A DNA stretch of 64,000 bases. It comes from JAJXWB01 sp965246795 (GTDB lineage: Bacteria > Pseudomonadota > Alphaproteobacteria > Rhizobiales > Beijerinckiaceae). The stretch spans positions 1 through 64,000 of the forward strand of contig CBDFFN010000013.1 in the NCBI GenBank assembly GCA_965246795.1, read 5' to 3'. The number at the start of each line of letters is the position of its first letter. The first letter of the stretch is position 1. The notes beneath the pieces are model-generated. The model was not told the origin of the DNA. It saw nothing but the letters and a program-made list of their open reading frames with translations, and made no database searches. A program made the position numbers and the translations under genes. Positions 25,962 through 34,006 of the stretch are shown one piece after another.

Positions 25962-26000
25962 CGTTGTATTGATGAAATTACCAGAAACGTCTATACAACG
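25962..26000. promoter_or_regulatory. Inverted-repeat operator and vapB promoter between nadE and vapB
   Basis: CGTTGTAT (25962-25969) and ATACAACG (25993-26000) are perfect 8 bp inverted arms, 23 bp apart, filling the 41 bp divergent gap. On the plus strand TTGATG (25969-25974), a 17 bp spacer and TATACA (25992-25997) make a plausible sigma-70-type promoter; its start point would fall at about the vapB ATG, so the message may be leaderless. VapBC complexes usually repress through inverted repeats at their own promoter, so this is the likely site. Confidence 0.6.
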
Positions 26001-26002
26001 CT

Positions 26003-26245
26003 ATGCCCCTGATGATCCGCAATCCCAGAGCGGCCGATCTCGCTCGCACACTGGCGACGCGCCGCAAACAAACGATGACGAATGTGGTTATCGTCGCGCT
26101 TGAGAACGAACTCAGGCGTGACACCGAGCAGAAGCCGTTGGCGGACCGATTGAAAGCGATCTCGGATAAATTCCTTGCCGAGAGCGAGCCGACAGGCGTG
26201 CAAGTCACAAAGGCAGACATGGATCGCATGTGGGGCCACGACTGA
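26003..26245 (+). CDS. vapB: VapB-family antitoxin
   Basis: Labile antitoxin and probable autorepressor of the downstream VapC toxin. It has 80 residues beginning MPLMIRNPRAADLARTLATR, matching the VapB (Rv0623-like) opening in which a short strand and helix bind DNA. The C-terminal part should wrap the toxin. No Shine-Dalgarno site is visible; the predicted promoter ends right before the start, suggesting leaderless translation. The stop overlaps the vapC start (TGATG). Confidence 0.88.
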   Translation: MPLMIRNPRAADLARTLATRRKQTMTNVVIVALENELRRDTEQKPLADRLKAISDKFLAESEPTGVQVTKADMDRMWGHD

Positions 26246-26643
26246 TGTTCGTGGACACGTCCTGCATCGTGGCCATGATCGCGCAGGAAGGCGATGCCGA
26301 TCGTTTTCGGCAGGCGCTCTCGGACGCTGGCCCATCCGTCACTGCACCGCACGTCCTGCTGGAAAGCACGATGGTGCTGACCACGCGTTTCAAGCGGACG
26401 CCTGCAGACATTCTTGCGACTGTCGAAGGCCTTCTGTCAGAAGCGCGGATGGACCTTGTTCCACTGACGCACGAGATCGCCCGAGCCGCCGTCGATGCTT
26501 TTGCAAAGTACGGGAAAGGTCGCGGCCATCCCGCGCAGCTCAATTTTGGTGACTGCCTCTCCTATGCCTGCGCGAAAACACACGGCGTGCCGCTGCTCTT
26601 CAAAGGCGACGACTTTGCGCAGACCGATGTTGCGCGCGCCTGA
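26245..26643 (+). CDS. vapC: VapC-family PIN-domain ribonuclease toxin
   Basis: A Mg2+-dependent RNase that blocks translation when free of VapB. The ATG at 26245 overlaps the vapB stop by one base, giving 132 residues. The PIN acidic residues are in place: D4 (FVDTS), E40 (LLEST), D103 (NFGDCLSYA) and D122 (KGDDF), with the family's GRGHPAQLNFGD segment. All catalytic residues are present, so the toxin should be active. The next gene begins directly after its stop. Confidence 0.93.
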   Translation: MFVDTSCIVAMIAQEGDADRFRQALSDAGPSVTAPHVLLESTMVLTTRFKRTPADILATVEGLLSEARMDLVPLTHEIARAAVDAFAKYGKGRGHPAQLNFGDCLSYACAKTHGVPLLFKGDDFAQTDVARA

Positions 26644-27123
26644 ATGACGGCAACACTGCCTGATCGCCTGCGCGCCATCGGCATCGATCCCTCCACCGTC
26701 ATGGCACACAGGATCGCGCTGCACCCCGACGACGCGGATGAAACATTCCGCACCACCGCCAACCTAGCGGACAGCAATCATGCGCTGACCTACGAGCGCA
26801 TTCAGGATGGCGTGATCTTCGGCGCACATGCGCTTGTCGCGGCATTCGTCGCACAGGCGGACGGCACGGCCCGGTTTGCAGGCTTGCGGGAACTTACCGC
26901 GCGCCGCGCGGGCTCTGCGCCCGGCGACATCGTTTACGATCCCGAGTTCGCACATCTCCTGCACAATTTTATTTCGCGCGCGAACGCGCCCACGTTTTAC
27001 GATGCGCGGGACGACGAACGTGGCGAGCATTTGCGCGATAGCGTCGTCATCTGGCCGAAAGCCGCCGCCGATACGCTGTGCGGCGACGACCATCGACTTC
27101 GCGTCGTCGATGGAAGCGACTGA
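26644..27123 (+). CDS. Hypothetical protein coupled to vapBC
   Basis: A 159-residue protein starting at the base right after the vapC stop and overlapping the next gene by one base (TGATG). I do not recognise the family. The sequence is soluble-looking, without signal peptide or membrane segment, with several His, Asp and Glu residues and few Cys. Segments include NHALTYERIQDGVIFGAHAL and DSVVIWPKAAADTLCGDD. Its place between a toxin and a YjbQ gene may be chance or reflect a shared operon. Confidence 0.7.
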   Translation: MTATLPDRLRAIGIDPSTVMAHRIALHPDDADETFRTTANLADSNHALTYERIQDGVIFGAHALVAAFVAQADGTARFAGLRELTARRAGSAPGDIVYDPEFAHLLHNFISRANAPTFYDARDDERGEHLRDSVVIWPKAAADTLCGDDHRLRVVDGSD

Positions 27124-27539
27124 TGCGGCAGGCGCAGCATCGATTGCCGATCGGCACAAAAGGCCGGGGCTTCACCGATCTTTCGCGCGAGATCGCCCGC
27201 TGGCTCGCATCAACGGACATCGCGACCGGCGTGCTCACCGTCTTTTGCCGGCACACATCGGCGTCACTGGTGATCCAGGAGAATGCCGACCCCACGGTCC
27301 TGCGCGATTTCGAGACGACTTGGTCGAGGCTCGCGCCTGATGGCTTGCACTATGCCCACAACACCGAGGGGCCAGACGACATGGCCGCGCACCTGCGGAC
27401 CGCGCTCACGCAGACGAGCCTGTCGATCCCCGTTGCAGACAGCCGGATGGTGCTCGGCACATGGCAGGCTGTCTATCTGTGGGAGCATCGCACCGCGCCA
27501 CACCGGCGGGAGATCGTGCTGCACGTCATCGGCGAATAG
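27123..27539 (+). CDS. yjbQ: YjbQ family (UPF0047) protein
   Basis: A member of the YjbQ family, some of which show weak thiamine-phosphate synthase activity; the true role is unsettled. The ATG at 27123 overlaps the previous stop, giving 138 residues; an upstream in-frame extension is rejected. Family signatures seen are FTDLSREI, TVFCRHTSASLVIQENADP, and the His cluster HNTEGPDDMAAHLR, followed by LGTWQAVYLWEHR. The conserved His residues suggest metal binding. Confidence 0.92.
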   Translation: MRQAQHRLPIGTKGRGFTDLSREIARWLASTDIATGVLTVFCRHTSASLVIQENADPTVLRDFETTWSRLAPDGLHYAHNTEGPDDMAAHLRTALTQTSLSIPVADSRMVLGTWQAVYLWEHRTAPHRREIVLHVIGE

Positions 27540-27605
27540 GCATTCGGCAATCTGCCATCGATTTGCTATCGATCCTGGCGATCACCGCCAGCAACCGGAC
27601 TGCTC

Positions 27606-28208
27606 ATGACCGTCACGCTTCGCTACTCGAAATTCTCGCCTTACGTGCGCAAGGTTCTGGTCTTCGCCGACGAAAGCGGACAGCGCGATTCGATCAACCT
27701 CGAACCGGCGGATGTATGGGCTGCAGAAACCGACATCGCGAAGGACAACCCGACGGGCAAGATTCCCGCGATGCAGACGCCGGACGGCGCCTTCATCGGC
27801 TCCTTCGCCTGCTGCGACTGGCTCGACCAGCAACACAGCGGCAATGCACTGATCCCACGGCGCGGACCGGACCGCTGGCGCACAATCCAATTGCACGGCC
27901 TCGCCGATGGCGCGATGGAAGCCGCCGTCTTCATCGTCAACGAGACGCTGCGCCGACCGAAGGATTTTGTGTGGGACGGCTCCGTCGAACGTCAGCGCGG
28001 CAAAATTTTTGGCGGTCTCGACGCGCTGGAGATCCGCGCAGTCGAGCTTGCGCCGGTCGACATCGGCTCGATCACGACGGCATGTCTGCTCGGCTATCTC
28101 GATTTGCGCCACAAGGATCTCGGGTGGCGCGCGAAGGCGCCGAAGCTGGCGGCGTTTTACGAAACCTTTGCGCAACGCCCGTCGATGCAGGCGACGAAGC
28201 CGGAATAG
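27606..28208 (+). CDS. Glutathione S-transferase family protein
   Basis: A 200-residue cytosolic GST-like protein. The N-terminal thioredoxin-fold domain begins TLRYSKFSPYVRKVLVFADE, with the family's NPTGKIPAM cis-Pro loop and a GAFIGSFACCDWLD segment in place of the usual ESxAI. The C-terminal all-helical domain ends APKLAAFYETFAQRPSMQAT. The catalytic residue is probably a Ser near residue 11. The substrate is unknown. It is convergent with the HAD gene, 4 bp apart. Confidence 0.87.
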   Translation: MTVTLRYSKFSPYVRKVLVFADESGQRDSINLEPADVWAAETDIAKDNPTGKIPAMQTPDGAFIGSFACCDWLDQQHSGNALIPRRGPDRWRTIQLHGLADGAMEAAVFIVNETLRRPKDFVWDGSVERQRGKIFGGLDALEIRAVELAPVDIGSITTACLLGYLDLRHKDLGWRAKAPKLAAFYETFAQRPSMQATKPE

Positions 28209-28212
28209 GTCG

Positions 28213-28839
28213 TCAGCCCAGCTTCATATCGAGCAGGCGCTCCAGCTCCGCGATAGCCGGCGCGGCCTCGCCGACTTTTATCGTCGTCATGCCCATCGTG
28301 CGCGCCGGCTTCAGATTGATGCCGAGATCGTCGAGGTAGATGCAGCGTGCCGGCTCCACGCCGAGCGCTTCCACCATCATCTCGTAGATTTTCATGGCCG
28401 GTTTGCGCAGGCCGATCTTTGCGCTTTCGATCACATGATCAAAGTCTGCCATGATCTCGCGCTTGTACATCGACGCCATCATGTTGCCATCGCCGGCCGG
28501 AAGATTGTTGGTGATACAGCCAGTCTTGTGGCGCGCATGGATGTGCTTCAGCGCTGTCACCATTTCCGGCCGCACCTCACCCGTAAGCAGCGGAAGGATG
28601 TCACGGCCACGCACATTCTGTCCCATCGCACGGCATTCTTCCGAGAACAGGCTATCGAACGTGTCGTGATCGATCTCGGCGCGCTCCAGCTTCGCCCAGG
28701 CATTCTCCAGATGATTCTTGGCGTTGATGCTCCGGATAAAATCAGGTGGTAGTCGACGTTCGCGCTCGAATTTCGCAAAGGCCTCGAACGGGCTCGATGT
28801 GAAGACGCCGCCGAAATCGAAAATTACCGCCTGATACAT
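28213..28839 (-). CDS. HAD-superfamily hydrolase
   Basis: A 208-residue class I HAD protein. Motif I is VIFDFGGVFTS with the nucleophilic Asp at residue 8; the second position is Gly, not the usual Asp, as in some YihX/ACAD10-like phosphatases. Motif II is CITNNLP, and motif IV is CIYLDDLGINLKPA. The cap is the four-helix type. It starts 6 bp after the cobB stop and may be the last gene of the cobalamin operon, where a phosphatase role would be attractive but is unproven. Confidence 0.85.
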   Translation of the reverse strand: MYQAVIFDFGGVFTSSPFEAFAKFERERRLPPDFIRSINAKNHLENAWAKLERAEIDHDTFDSLFSEECRAMGQNVRGRDILPLLTGEVRPEMVTALKHIHARHKTGCITNNLPAGDGNMMASMYKREIMADFDHVIESAKIGLRKPAMKIYEMMVEALGVEPARCIYLDDLGINLKPARTMGMTTIKVGEAAPAIAELERLLDMKLG

Positions 28840-28845
28840 TTATCC

Positions 28846-30159
28846 TCACGCCGCCGCGATAAAATGGAAAAAAGAGCCGCTGACACGGCCGTTGTGTAAG
28901 CCTGCCGCCGTTGGCGCGGCGCCATGGGCGTCGCGCACGCGTGCGAACGGTGTGCCCTCTTCCTTCATCACGCTCGCATAATGGAATTCGTGGCCGCGTA
29001 ACACAGCGCCTGCGCAGCCAAGTGCGTGATCGCCGGCCAGCGTCGCCTCGCGATAACCGAGATGCAGCTTGCGTTTCGCAAAACTCGATTCGAGATGAAG
29101 CAGTCCGGCCATCGCGTGCCGTGTGCCCTCGGCGTCGACAAGGCCCTGTCCCAGCACCATGTAGCCGCCGCACTCGCCATGCACGGGCTTTTCGAGCGCG
29201 AACCTTCGCAGTCCGCCGAGGAAGCGCGTATTCGCCGCGAGACGGCCGGCATGCAGTTCGGGATAACCACCCGGCAGCCAGCATAGGTCGCAGTCTGTAT
29301 TAGGCGGCTCGTCGGCAAGCGGCGAAAAGAATTTCACATCCGCGCCGGCCGCGCGCCAGCCTTGCAGCACATGTGGATACAGAAACGAAAAGGCATCGTC
29401 GCGTGCGACGGCAATGCGCTGCGCGGGCGGGACGACGAAAGATGCATCATTCGCCGCGTCATCGACGTGACGCGTAGAAACGCTTTTGACGATGGCATCG
29501 ATATCGACATTCGCAGCTACGTGAGTCGCAATAGCGTCGAGCTTCGCTTGCAAATCCGTTGTTTCGCCGGCCTGTACAAGACCGAGATGGCGCTCCGGCA
29601 ATGCCAGCGTATCGTTGCGTGGCACGGCACCGAAGACAGAAACGCCGAGTTCAAGAATTGCGTCGGTCGAAAGCCGTCGGTGGCGCTCTGAGCCGACCTT
29701 GTTGAGAATTACGCCAGCAAGTTTTACGCGCGGATCGAAGCTGGCGAAACCATGCGCGATCGCCGCCGCGGTCTGCGCCTGGCCGGAAACGTCAAGGACA
29801 AGAACAAGCGCCCAACCAAGCGCCGCCGCGACATCGGCCGACGAGCCGCTGCGTCCATCTTCCGCCGCGACTCCATCGAAGAAACCCATCAGCGCTTCGG
29901 CAATCGCGAACTCAGCCCCGCGCGCATTTTCTCGAGCCAAGGCACGGATCGACGCGGGCGGCATGGCCCACGAGTCGAGATTGATGCTGTCCCGACCCGC
30001 CGCTACGCGGTGAAAGGCCGTATCGATATAGTCTGGACCGCATTTGAATGGCGCGACCGCGATGCCTCTTTGCTTCAACGCACGAAGAAGACCGAGAGTG
30101 ATCGTTGTCTTGCCGCTACCTGAGCGCGGCGCACCGACAACAAGACCCGGCACGCTCAT
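28846..30159 (-). CDS. cobB: Cobyrinic/hydrogenobyrinic acid a,c-diamide synthase
   Basis: Amidates the a and c side chains of the corrin ring using glutamine and ATP. It has 437 residues. The N-terminal ATP-binding domain has the P-loop GAPRSGSGKTT near residue 9 and FKCGPDYIDTAFH. The C-terminal glutaminase has WLPGGYPELHAGRLA and the nucleophile Cys in HGECGGYMVLGQ. In the aerobic pathway it acts on hydrogenobyrinate before cobalt insertion by CobNST. It overlaps cobM by 4 bp. Confidence 0.96.
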   Translation of the reverse strand: MSVPGLVVGAPRSGSGKTTITLGLLRALKQRGIAVAPFKCGPDYIDTAFHRVAAGRDSINLDSWAMPPASIRALARENARGAEFAIAEALMGFFDGVAAEDGRSGSSADVAAALGWALVLVLDVSGQAQTAAAIAHGFASFDPRVKLAGVILNKVGSERHRRLSTDAILELGVSVFGAVPRNDTLALPERHLGLVQAGETTDLQAKLDAIATHVAANVDIDAIVKSVSTRHVDDAANDASFVVPPAQRIAVARDDAFSFLYPHVLQGWRAAGADVKFFSPLADEPPNTDCDLCWLPGGYPELHAGRLAANTRFLGGLRRFALEKPVHGECGGYMVLGQGLVDAEGTRHAMAGLLHLESSFAKRKLHLGYREATLAGDHALGCAGAVLRGHEFHYASVMKEEGTPFARVRDAHGAAPTAAGLHNGRVSGSFFHFIAAA

Positions 30160-30911
30160 GCACGCGGCCGGAAGCGTCGGTCGTAATCCGCGTCGTAAAG
30201 CGCGCTCTCGCGAAAGTCCTGCGACCCGAGTGACCGCCCAACGAAGATGAGCGCAGTGCGCTCCGGCGGCGGGTCGCAGAGCGCAACGATCGTCGCGAGC
30301 GTGCCTTCGACGATACGCTCCTGCGGCCAGGAGGCATTGGCGACGATGGCGATAGGGCAGTCCTCGCCGTAGAGCGGCATCAATCGCGTAACGACATCAC
30401 TCAGTGCGTGGATCGAGAGATGGATGGCAAGCGTCGTGCCCGTCGCAGCGAAGGCTTCCAGCGTCTCGCCTCGAGGCATCGGCGACGCGCGGCCGGACGT
30501 ACGCGTTAGCACCAGCGATTGCGCAATGCCGGGCAATGTTAGCTCGCGTTTCAACGCCGCCGCAGCTGCGGCAAAGGCGGGCACGCCGGGGGTGAGCGTG
30601 TAGGGGATGCCACGCGCGTCGAGCCGCCGCATCTGCTCGGCGACCGCGCTCCAGATCGAGAGATCGCCGGAATGCAGCCGCGCGACATCCTTGCCCGCGT
30701 CGTGCGCGGAAACAAATTCGTGCTCGATGTCGTCGAGCGATAGCGGCGCGGTATCGATAAGCTTTGCATCCGATGGACAATGCGCGAGCATCTCATGCGG
30801 AATGAGCGAGCCGGCGTAGAGGCAGACCGGGCAACGCGCGAGAATATCGCGGCCGCGCAAGGTCAATAGATCCGGCGCGCCTGGCCCGGCACCGATGAAG
30901 TGCACGGTCAT
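30156..30911 (-). CDS. cobM: Precorrin-4 C11-methyltransferase
   Basis: SAM-dependent methylation at C-11 of the corrin ring. It has 251 residues, with the uroporphyrin methylase start VHFIGAGPGAPDLLTLRG and the CobM segments CLYAGSLIPHEML, VARLHSGDLSIWSAVAEQM and TPGVPAFAAAAA. It overlaps both cobB and cobE by 4 bp. Confidence 0.95.
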   Translation of the reverse strand: MTVHFIGAGPGAPDLLTLRGRDILARCPVCLYAGSLIPHEMLAHCPSDAKLIDTAPLSLDDIEHEFVSAHDAGKDVARLHSGDLSIWSAVAEQMRRLDARGIPYTLTPGVPAFAAAAAALKRELTLPGIAQSLVLTRTSGRASPMPRGETLEAFAATGTTLAIHLSIHALSDVVTRLMPLYGEDCPIAIVANASWPQERIVEGTLATIVALCDPPPERTALIFVGRSLGSQDFRESALYDADYDRRFRPRA

Positions 30912-31306
30912 GGTGCGCGCGCCACCGCGCAGGTGACGCCGTCACGTGCGACGCGCTTGACCAGCAACGTCGCGTTTGCTCCCGCGCCGGCGAGCGCCGC
31001 GCTTTCCGCCACCGAGCCGATACCGAAGCGCGCAAGCGAAGCCGGCGAGCGCGTCGGTGTTTCGATGGCCGCGAGTTCTTCTTGCGCAAAGAGGATAAGA
31101 CGCGCGCCGATTTGCGCAGCGGCCTTTTTCAAACCGGATTCACCGGCTTTCGCATCGACGCTGCAGAGCGTTGTGCCCGAAACCGAGAGCGCCGCGTTGG
31201 CAAGAGTGTCGCGCACGAGCGCAACAATGGCATCGGCCGCGACGCCGCTGCGACAACCGATGCCGATGGCGAGCGTGCCGCTCACGCCGACTTCGTCCAG
31301 CGCCAT
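30908..31306 (-). CDS. cobE: CobE/GbiG C-domain protein
   Basis: A 132-residue protein of the CobE/CbiG C-terminal family with IGIGCRSGVAADAIVALVRDTL at its start, and a middle segment SVDAKAGESGLKKAAAQIG. CobE is needed for cobalamin synthesis in Pseudomonas and Rhodobacter relatives, although its exact role is unresolved. The ATG at 31306 overlaps cobL by 25 bp. GTG starts further in are possible. Confidence 0.88.
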   Translation of the reverse strand: MALDEVGVSGTLAIGIGCRSGVAADAIVALVRDTLANAALSVSGTTLCSVDAKAGESGLKKAAAQIGARLILFAQEELAAIETPTRSPASLARFGIGSVAESAALAGAGANATLLVKRVARDGVTCAVARAP

Positions 31307-32484
31307 TGCATGACCGGCATCGCAGGCTTCCAGCCGGAGAAGCGCCCAACCGGCACAGCTTGCGCATGTTGCAAAAGATGCAGCTCGCCGCCGTGAGACT
31401 CGTACCAGCGCGTGAGCGCTGCTTGTGCTTCGAGTGTCACGGCATTGGCAACAAGGCGGCCGCCTGGCTTTAGCGCATCAATTGCCGTTTCGAGGAGCGG
31501 CTTGTCGCTTGCACCGCCGCCGACGAAAATTGCATCCGGCGCCGACTGTCTGGGAAAAACCGCTTGCGCTTGGCCTAAAACGACGCTGAGCAAAACGCCG
31601 TGATGCGCGGCATTGCGCGCGATACGCGCGGCACGATCCTGTCGAACCTCGAACGCGATGGCGCGCGCTCTCGGCGTGGCACGCAGCCATTCCACAGCAA
31701 TCGAGCCCGACCCTGCGCCTACATCCCAGAGGAGCTCGCCGTCGCACGGTGCCAATGCCGCGAGCGTCACGGCGCGAATGCCGAACTTCGTGATCTGTCC
31801 GTCGTGCTCGAAGGCATCATCTGGCAACACACACGGAACGCGTGCTGTGTCGCTTGTGCCTATACATTCGATTGCGATCGTATTGAGCGGATCGATGTCG
31901 GTAAGAGCGAACGCATCCGCCTGAGCTTCCCGCACGCGCTCGCGATTACCGCCCATCGCTTCAAGAACGATCACGCGCGAATGACCAAGACTACCTCCGC
32001 AAAGCATATCCGCCACGCGGGCCGGCGTCGTCTCATCCCACGACAAGACGATGATACGAGCACCCGGAACGAGATGAGGTGCAAGGTTCACGTCATCGCG
32101 CCCATGCAGCGAGACGAAAACGCAGCCCTGTAGGCTCCACGCAAGACGCGCCGCCGCGAGCGAAAAAGCCGACGGCTGCGGAAAGCATTGCATCTCCTCG
32201 CGCGTAACATGCTGCGAGAGCATCGTGCCGACGCCGTAGTGATAGGGATCGCCTGTCGCAAGCACGGCCACCGGCGTGCCGCGCAACGCCAGCAACTCGG
32301 GCACGATTGCTTCGATCGGCGATGGCCAGGGCATTGTCGTGCAAGCCAGCGGCGCGGCGAGCGCGAGGTGCCGCTTGCCGCCGATCACCGTCTTCGCCGC
32401 CTCGAGCGCGACGCGGGCGCGCACGGACAATCCATCACGCCCGTCCTCGCCGATGCCGATCAGCGTCAGCCACGGCGTGCTCAT
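31282..32484 (-). CDS. cobL: Precorrin-6Y C5,15-methyltransferase (decarboxylating)
   Basis: Methylates C-5 and C-15 and decarboxylates the C-12 acetate. The ATG at 32484 overlaps the cobJ stop (ATGA) and gives 400 residues. It is a natural fusion: the N-terminal CbiE-like domain has LTLIGIGEDGRDGLS, and the C-terminal CbiT-like domain has FGIRAVTLAALAP and the SAM motif WDVGAGSGSIAVEW, followed by DAIFVGGGASD. It overlaps cobE by 25 bp. Confidence 0.96.
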   Translation of the reverse strand: MSTPWLTLIGIGEDGRDGLSVRARVALEAAKTVIGGKRHLALAAPLACTTMPWPSPIEAIVPELLALRGTPVAVLATGDPYHYGVGTMLSQHVTREEMQCFPQPSAFSLAAARLAWSLQGCVFVSLHGRDDVNLAPHLVPGARIIVLSWDETTPARVADMLCGGSLGHSRVIVLEAMGGNRERVREAQADAFALTDIDPLNTIAIECIGTSDTARVPCVLPDDAFEHDGQITKFGIRAVTLAALAPCDGELLWDVGAGSGSIAVEWLRATPRARAIAFEVRQDRAARIARNAAHHGVLLSVVLGQAQAVFPRQSAPDAIFVGGGASDKPLLETAIDALKPGGRLVANAVTLEAQAALTRWYESHGGELHLLQHAQAVPVGRFSGWKPAMPVMQWRWTKSA

Positions 32485-33239
32485 GCGAAGCGCGCGGTGC
32501 GTGGCGTGTAGACCCACGGCGTGCGATCGCCACGCGGCACGATGCGCGTTTCGCTTGAGCCGATGATGACGAGCGTCGCCATGTCCACGCAGCCGGGGTC
32601 GGCGTCGCGAAGCGTCGACACGATGACGCGCTCATCCGGACGACCGATGGCGCGCGCAAAAACGACAGGCGTGCTCGGGCCTTTCGTCTCGCGTAGAAGT
32701 GCGAAGGCATCGAATATCTGACGCGGCCGGGCTTTCGATGCGGGATTGTAGAGCGCGATGACGAAATCGCCCGCTGCCGCAGCGCAAAGGCGTTGCTCGA
32801 CGAGCGCCCACGGCTTCAGATTGTCGGACAAGGAAATCGCGCAGAAATCGTGGCCGAGTGGTGCACCAAGCCGCGCCGCTGCGGCTTGCATCGCGCTGAT
32901 GCCTGGGACGATGCGTACTGGCAGACCGTGAGCTTCAGGCATTGTCTCAAGCGCTTCGAAAACCGCTGCCGCCATCGCAAAGATGCCGGGATCGCCACCC
33001 GACACGACAGCCACGTTCCTGCCCGCCTGCGCCAATTCGATCGCGTGTCTTGCGCGGTCGATCTCGACACGGTTGTCGCTGGCGTGTTTGCGCTGATGCG
33101 GCGCGTCCGGCAGGCGCGCAAGATAGGGCGCATAACCGACGAGATCTTGCGCCTGCGCTACGGCGTCGCGCGCTTCCGGCGTGATCCAAACGTCGGCACC
33201 GGGACCGAGACCGACAACCGAAAGCTGGCCGACACTCAC
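32481..33239 (-). CDS. cobJ: Precorrin-3B C17-methyltransferase
   Basis: SAM-dependent methylation at C-17 with ring contraction. It has 252 residues, starting MSVGQLSVVGLGPGADVWIT, with DLVGYAPYL, VAVVSGGDPGIFAMAAAVFE, PGISAMQAAAARLGAPLGHDF and DFVIALYNPASKAR, all typical of CobJ. It overlaps cobL and cobI by 4 bp. Confidence 0.96.
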   Translation of the reverse strand: MSVGQLSVVGLGPGADVWITPEARDAVAQAQDLVGYAPYLARLPDAPHQRKHASDNRVEIDRARHAIELAQAGRNVAVVSGGDPGIFAMAAAVFEALETMPEAHGLPVRIVPGISAMQAAAARLGAPLGHDFCAISLSDNLKPWALVEQRLCAAAAGDFVIALYNPASKARPRQIFDAFALLRETKGPSTPVVFARAIGRPDERVIVSTLRDADPGCVDMATLVIIGSSETRIVPRGDRTPWVYTPRTARFA

Positions 33240-34006
33240 GGCCGACGCCCCTGCCCTGGCACGAGGATCAACGAGAAATAGGGCGCGGCATCGTCGTGCT
33301 TGTCGCGCAACGGCACGACATGCTCATCGGCCATCGTGCCGCGTTCAACATAAACTGCACGCTCGGCGAGGCCAGCACGCGTCAATGCTCGTCGCACCTT
33401 TGGAAAATTCGATCCGAGCTTCATGATGACGGCGGCCTCCGTCATCGCCAGACGCGAAACAAGCGCGTCTTCGTCGAGCGTGCCCGGCAACACGGTGAGC
33501 GCATCGTCGCCCCATGTCATCGGGAGGCCCGCGGCACCCCAGCAGCCCGCCATGCCGGTGACGCCCGAAGTGATCGCGATACGATGCTGCGAGCGCAACC
33601 GTTCGCAGAGATGCATGAAGGAGCCATAGAAAAGCGGGTCCCCCTCACAGATCAGCACAACATCGGTGCCCAACACGAGGTGTTGGGAAAGCGTCGCCGC
33701 CGCATCCGCATAGAAGCCCGCGAGCGCATCGACATAAGTGCCGTCGCCCCAATGCGTCTCAGTCGTCATGGGATAGTGCAGCGGAATTTCCATCGCGTCT
33801 GGCGCAATCCATCGCGATGCGATCGTGCGCGCATGCCCACGTGCGCCCCGTTTCGCGAAATACGCGACGATCCGCGCCTCCGAGATGAGCCGAGCCGCAC
33901 GCAGCGTCATCAGCTCGGGATCACCAGGGCCAACACCGACGCCGTGAAGTGTGCCGGCCAGCACAGCGCGCATCGCGTCCGGCGTGCTGCTGTTGCGGGC
34001 GTTCAT
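33236..34006 (-). CDS. cobI: Precorrin-2 C20-methyltransferase
   Basis: Methylates C-20 of precorrin-2, the first step committed to cobalamin. It has 256 residues, with a 17-residue N-terminal extension before GVGVGPGDPELMTLRAARLI. Other CobI features are LICEGDPLFYGSFMHLCERL, GVTGMAGCWGAAGLPMTWGD and a C-terminal YFSLILVPG. It overlaps cobJ and cobH by 4 bp. Confidence 0.96.
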   Translation of the reverse strand: MNARNSSTPDAMRAVLAGTLHGVGVGPGDPELMTLRAARLISEARIVAYFAKRGARGHARTIASRWIAPDAMEIPLHYPMTTETHWGDGTYVDALAGFYADAAATLSQHLVLGTDVVLICEGDPLFYGSFMHLCERLRSQHRIAITSGVTGMAGCWGAAGLPMTWGDDALTVLPGTLDEDALVSRLAMTEAAVIMKLGSNFPKVRRALTRAGLAERAVYVERGTMADEHVVPLRDKHDDAAPYFSLILVPGQGRRP

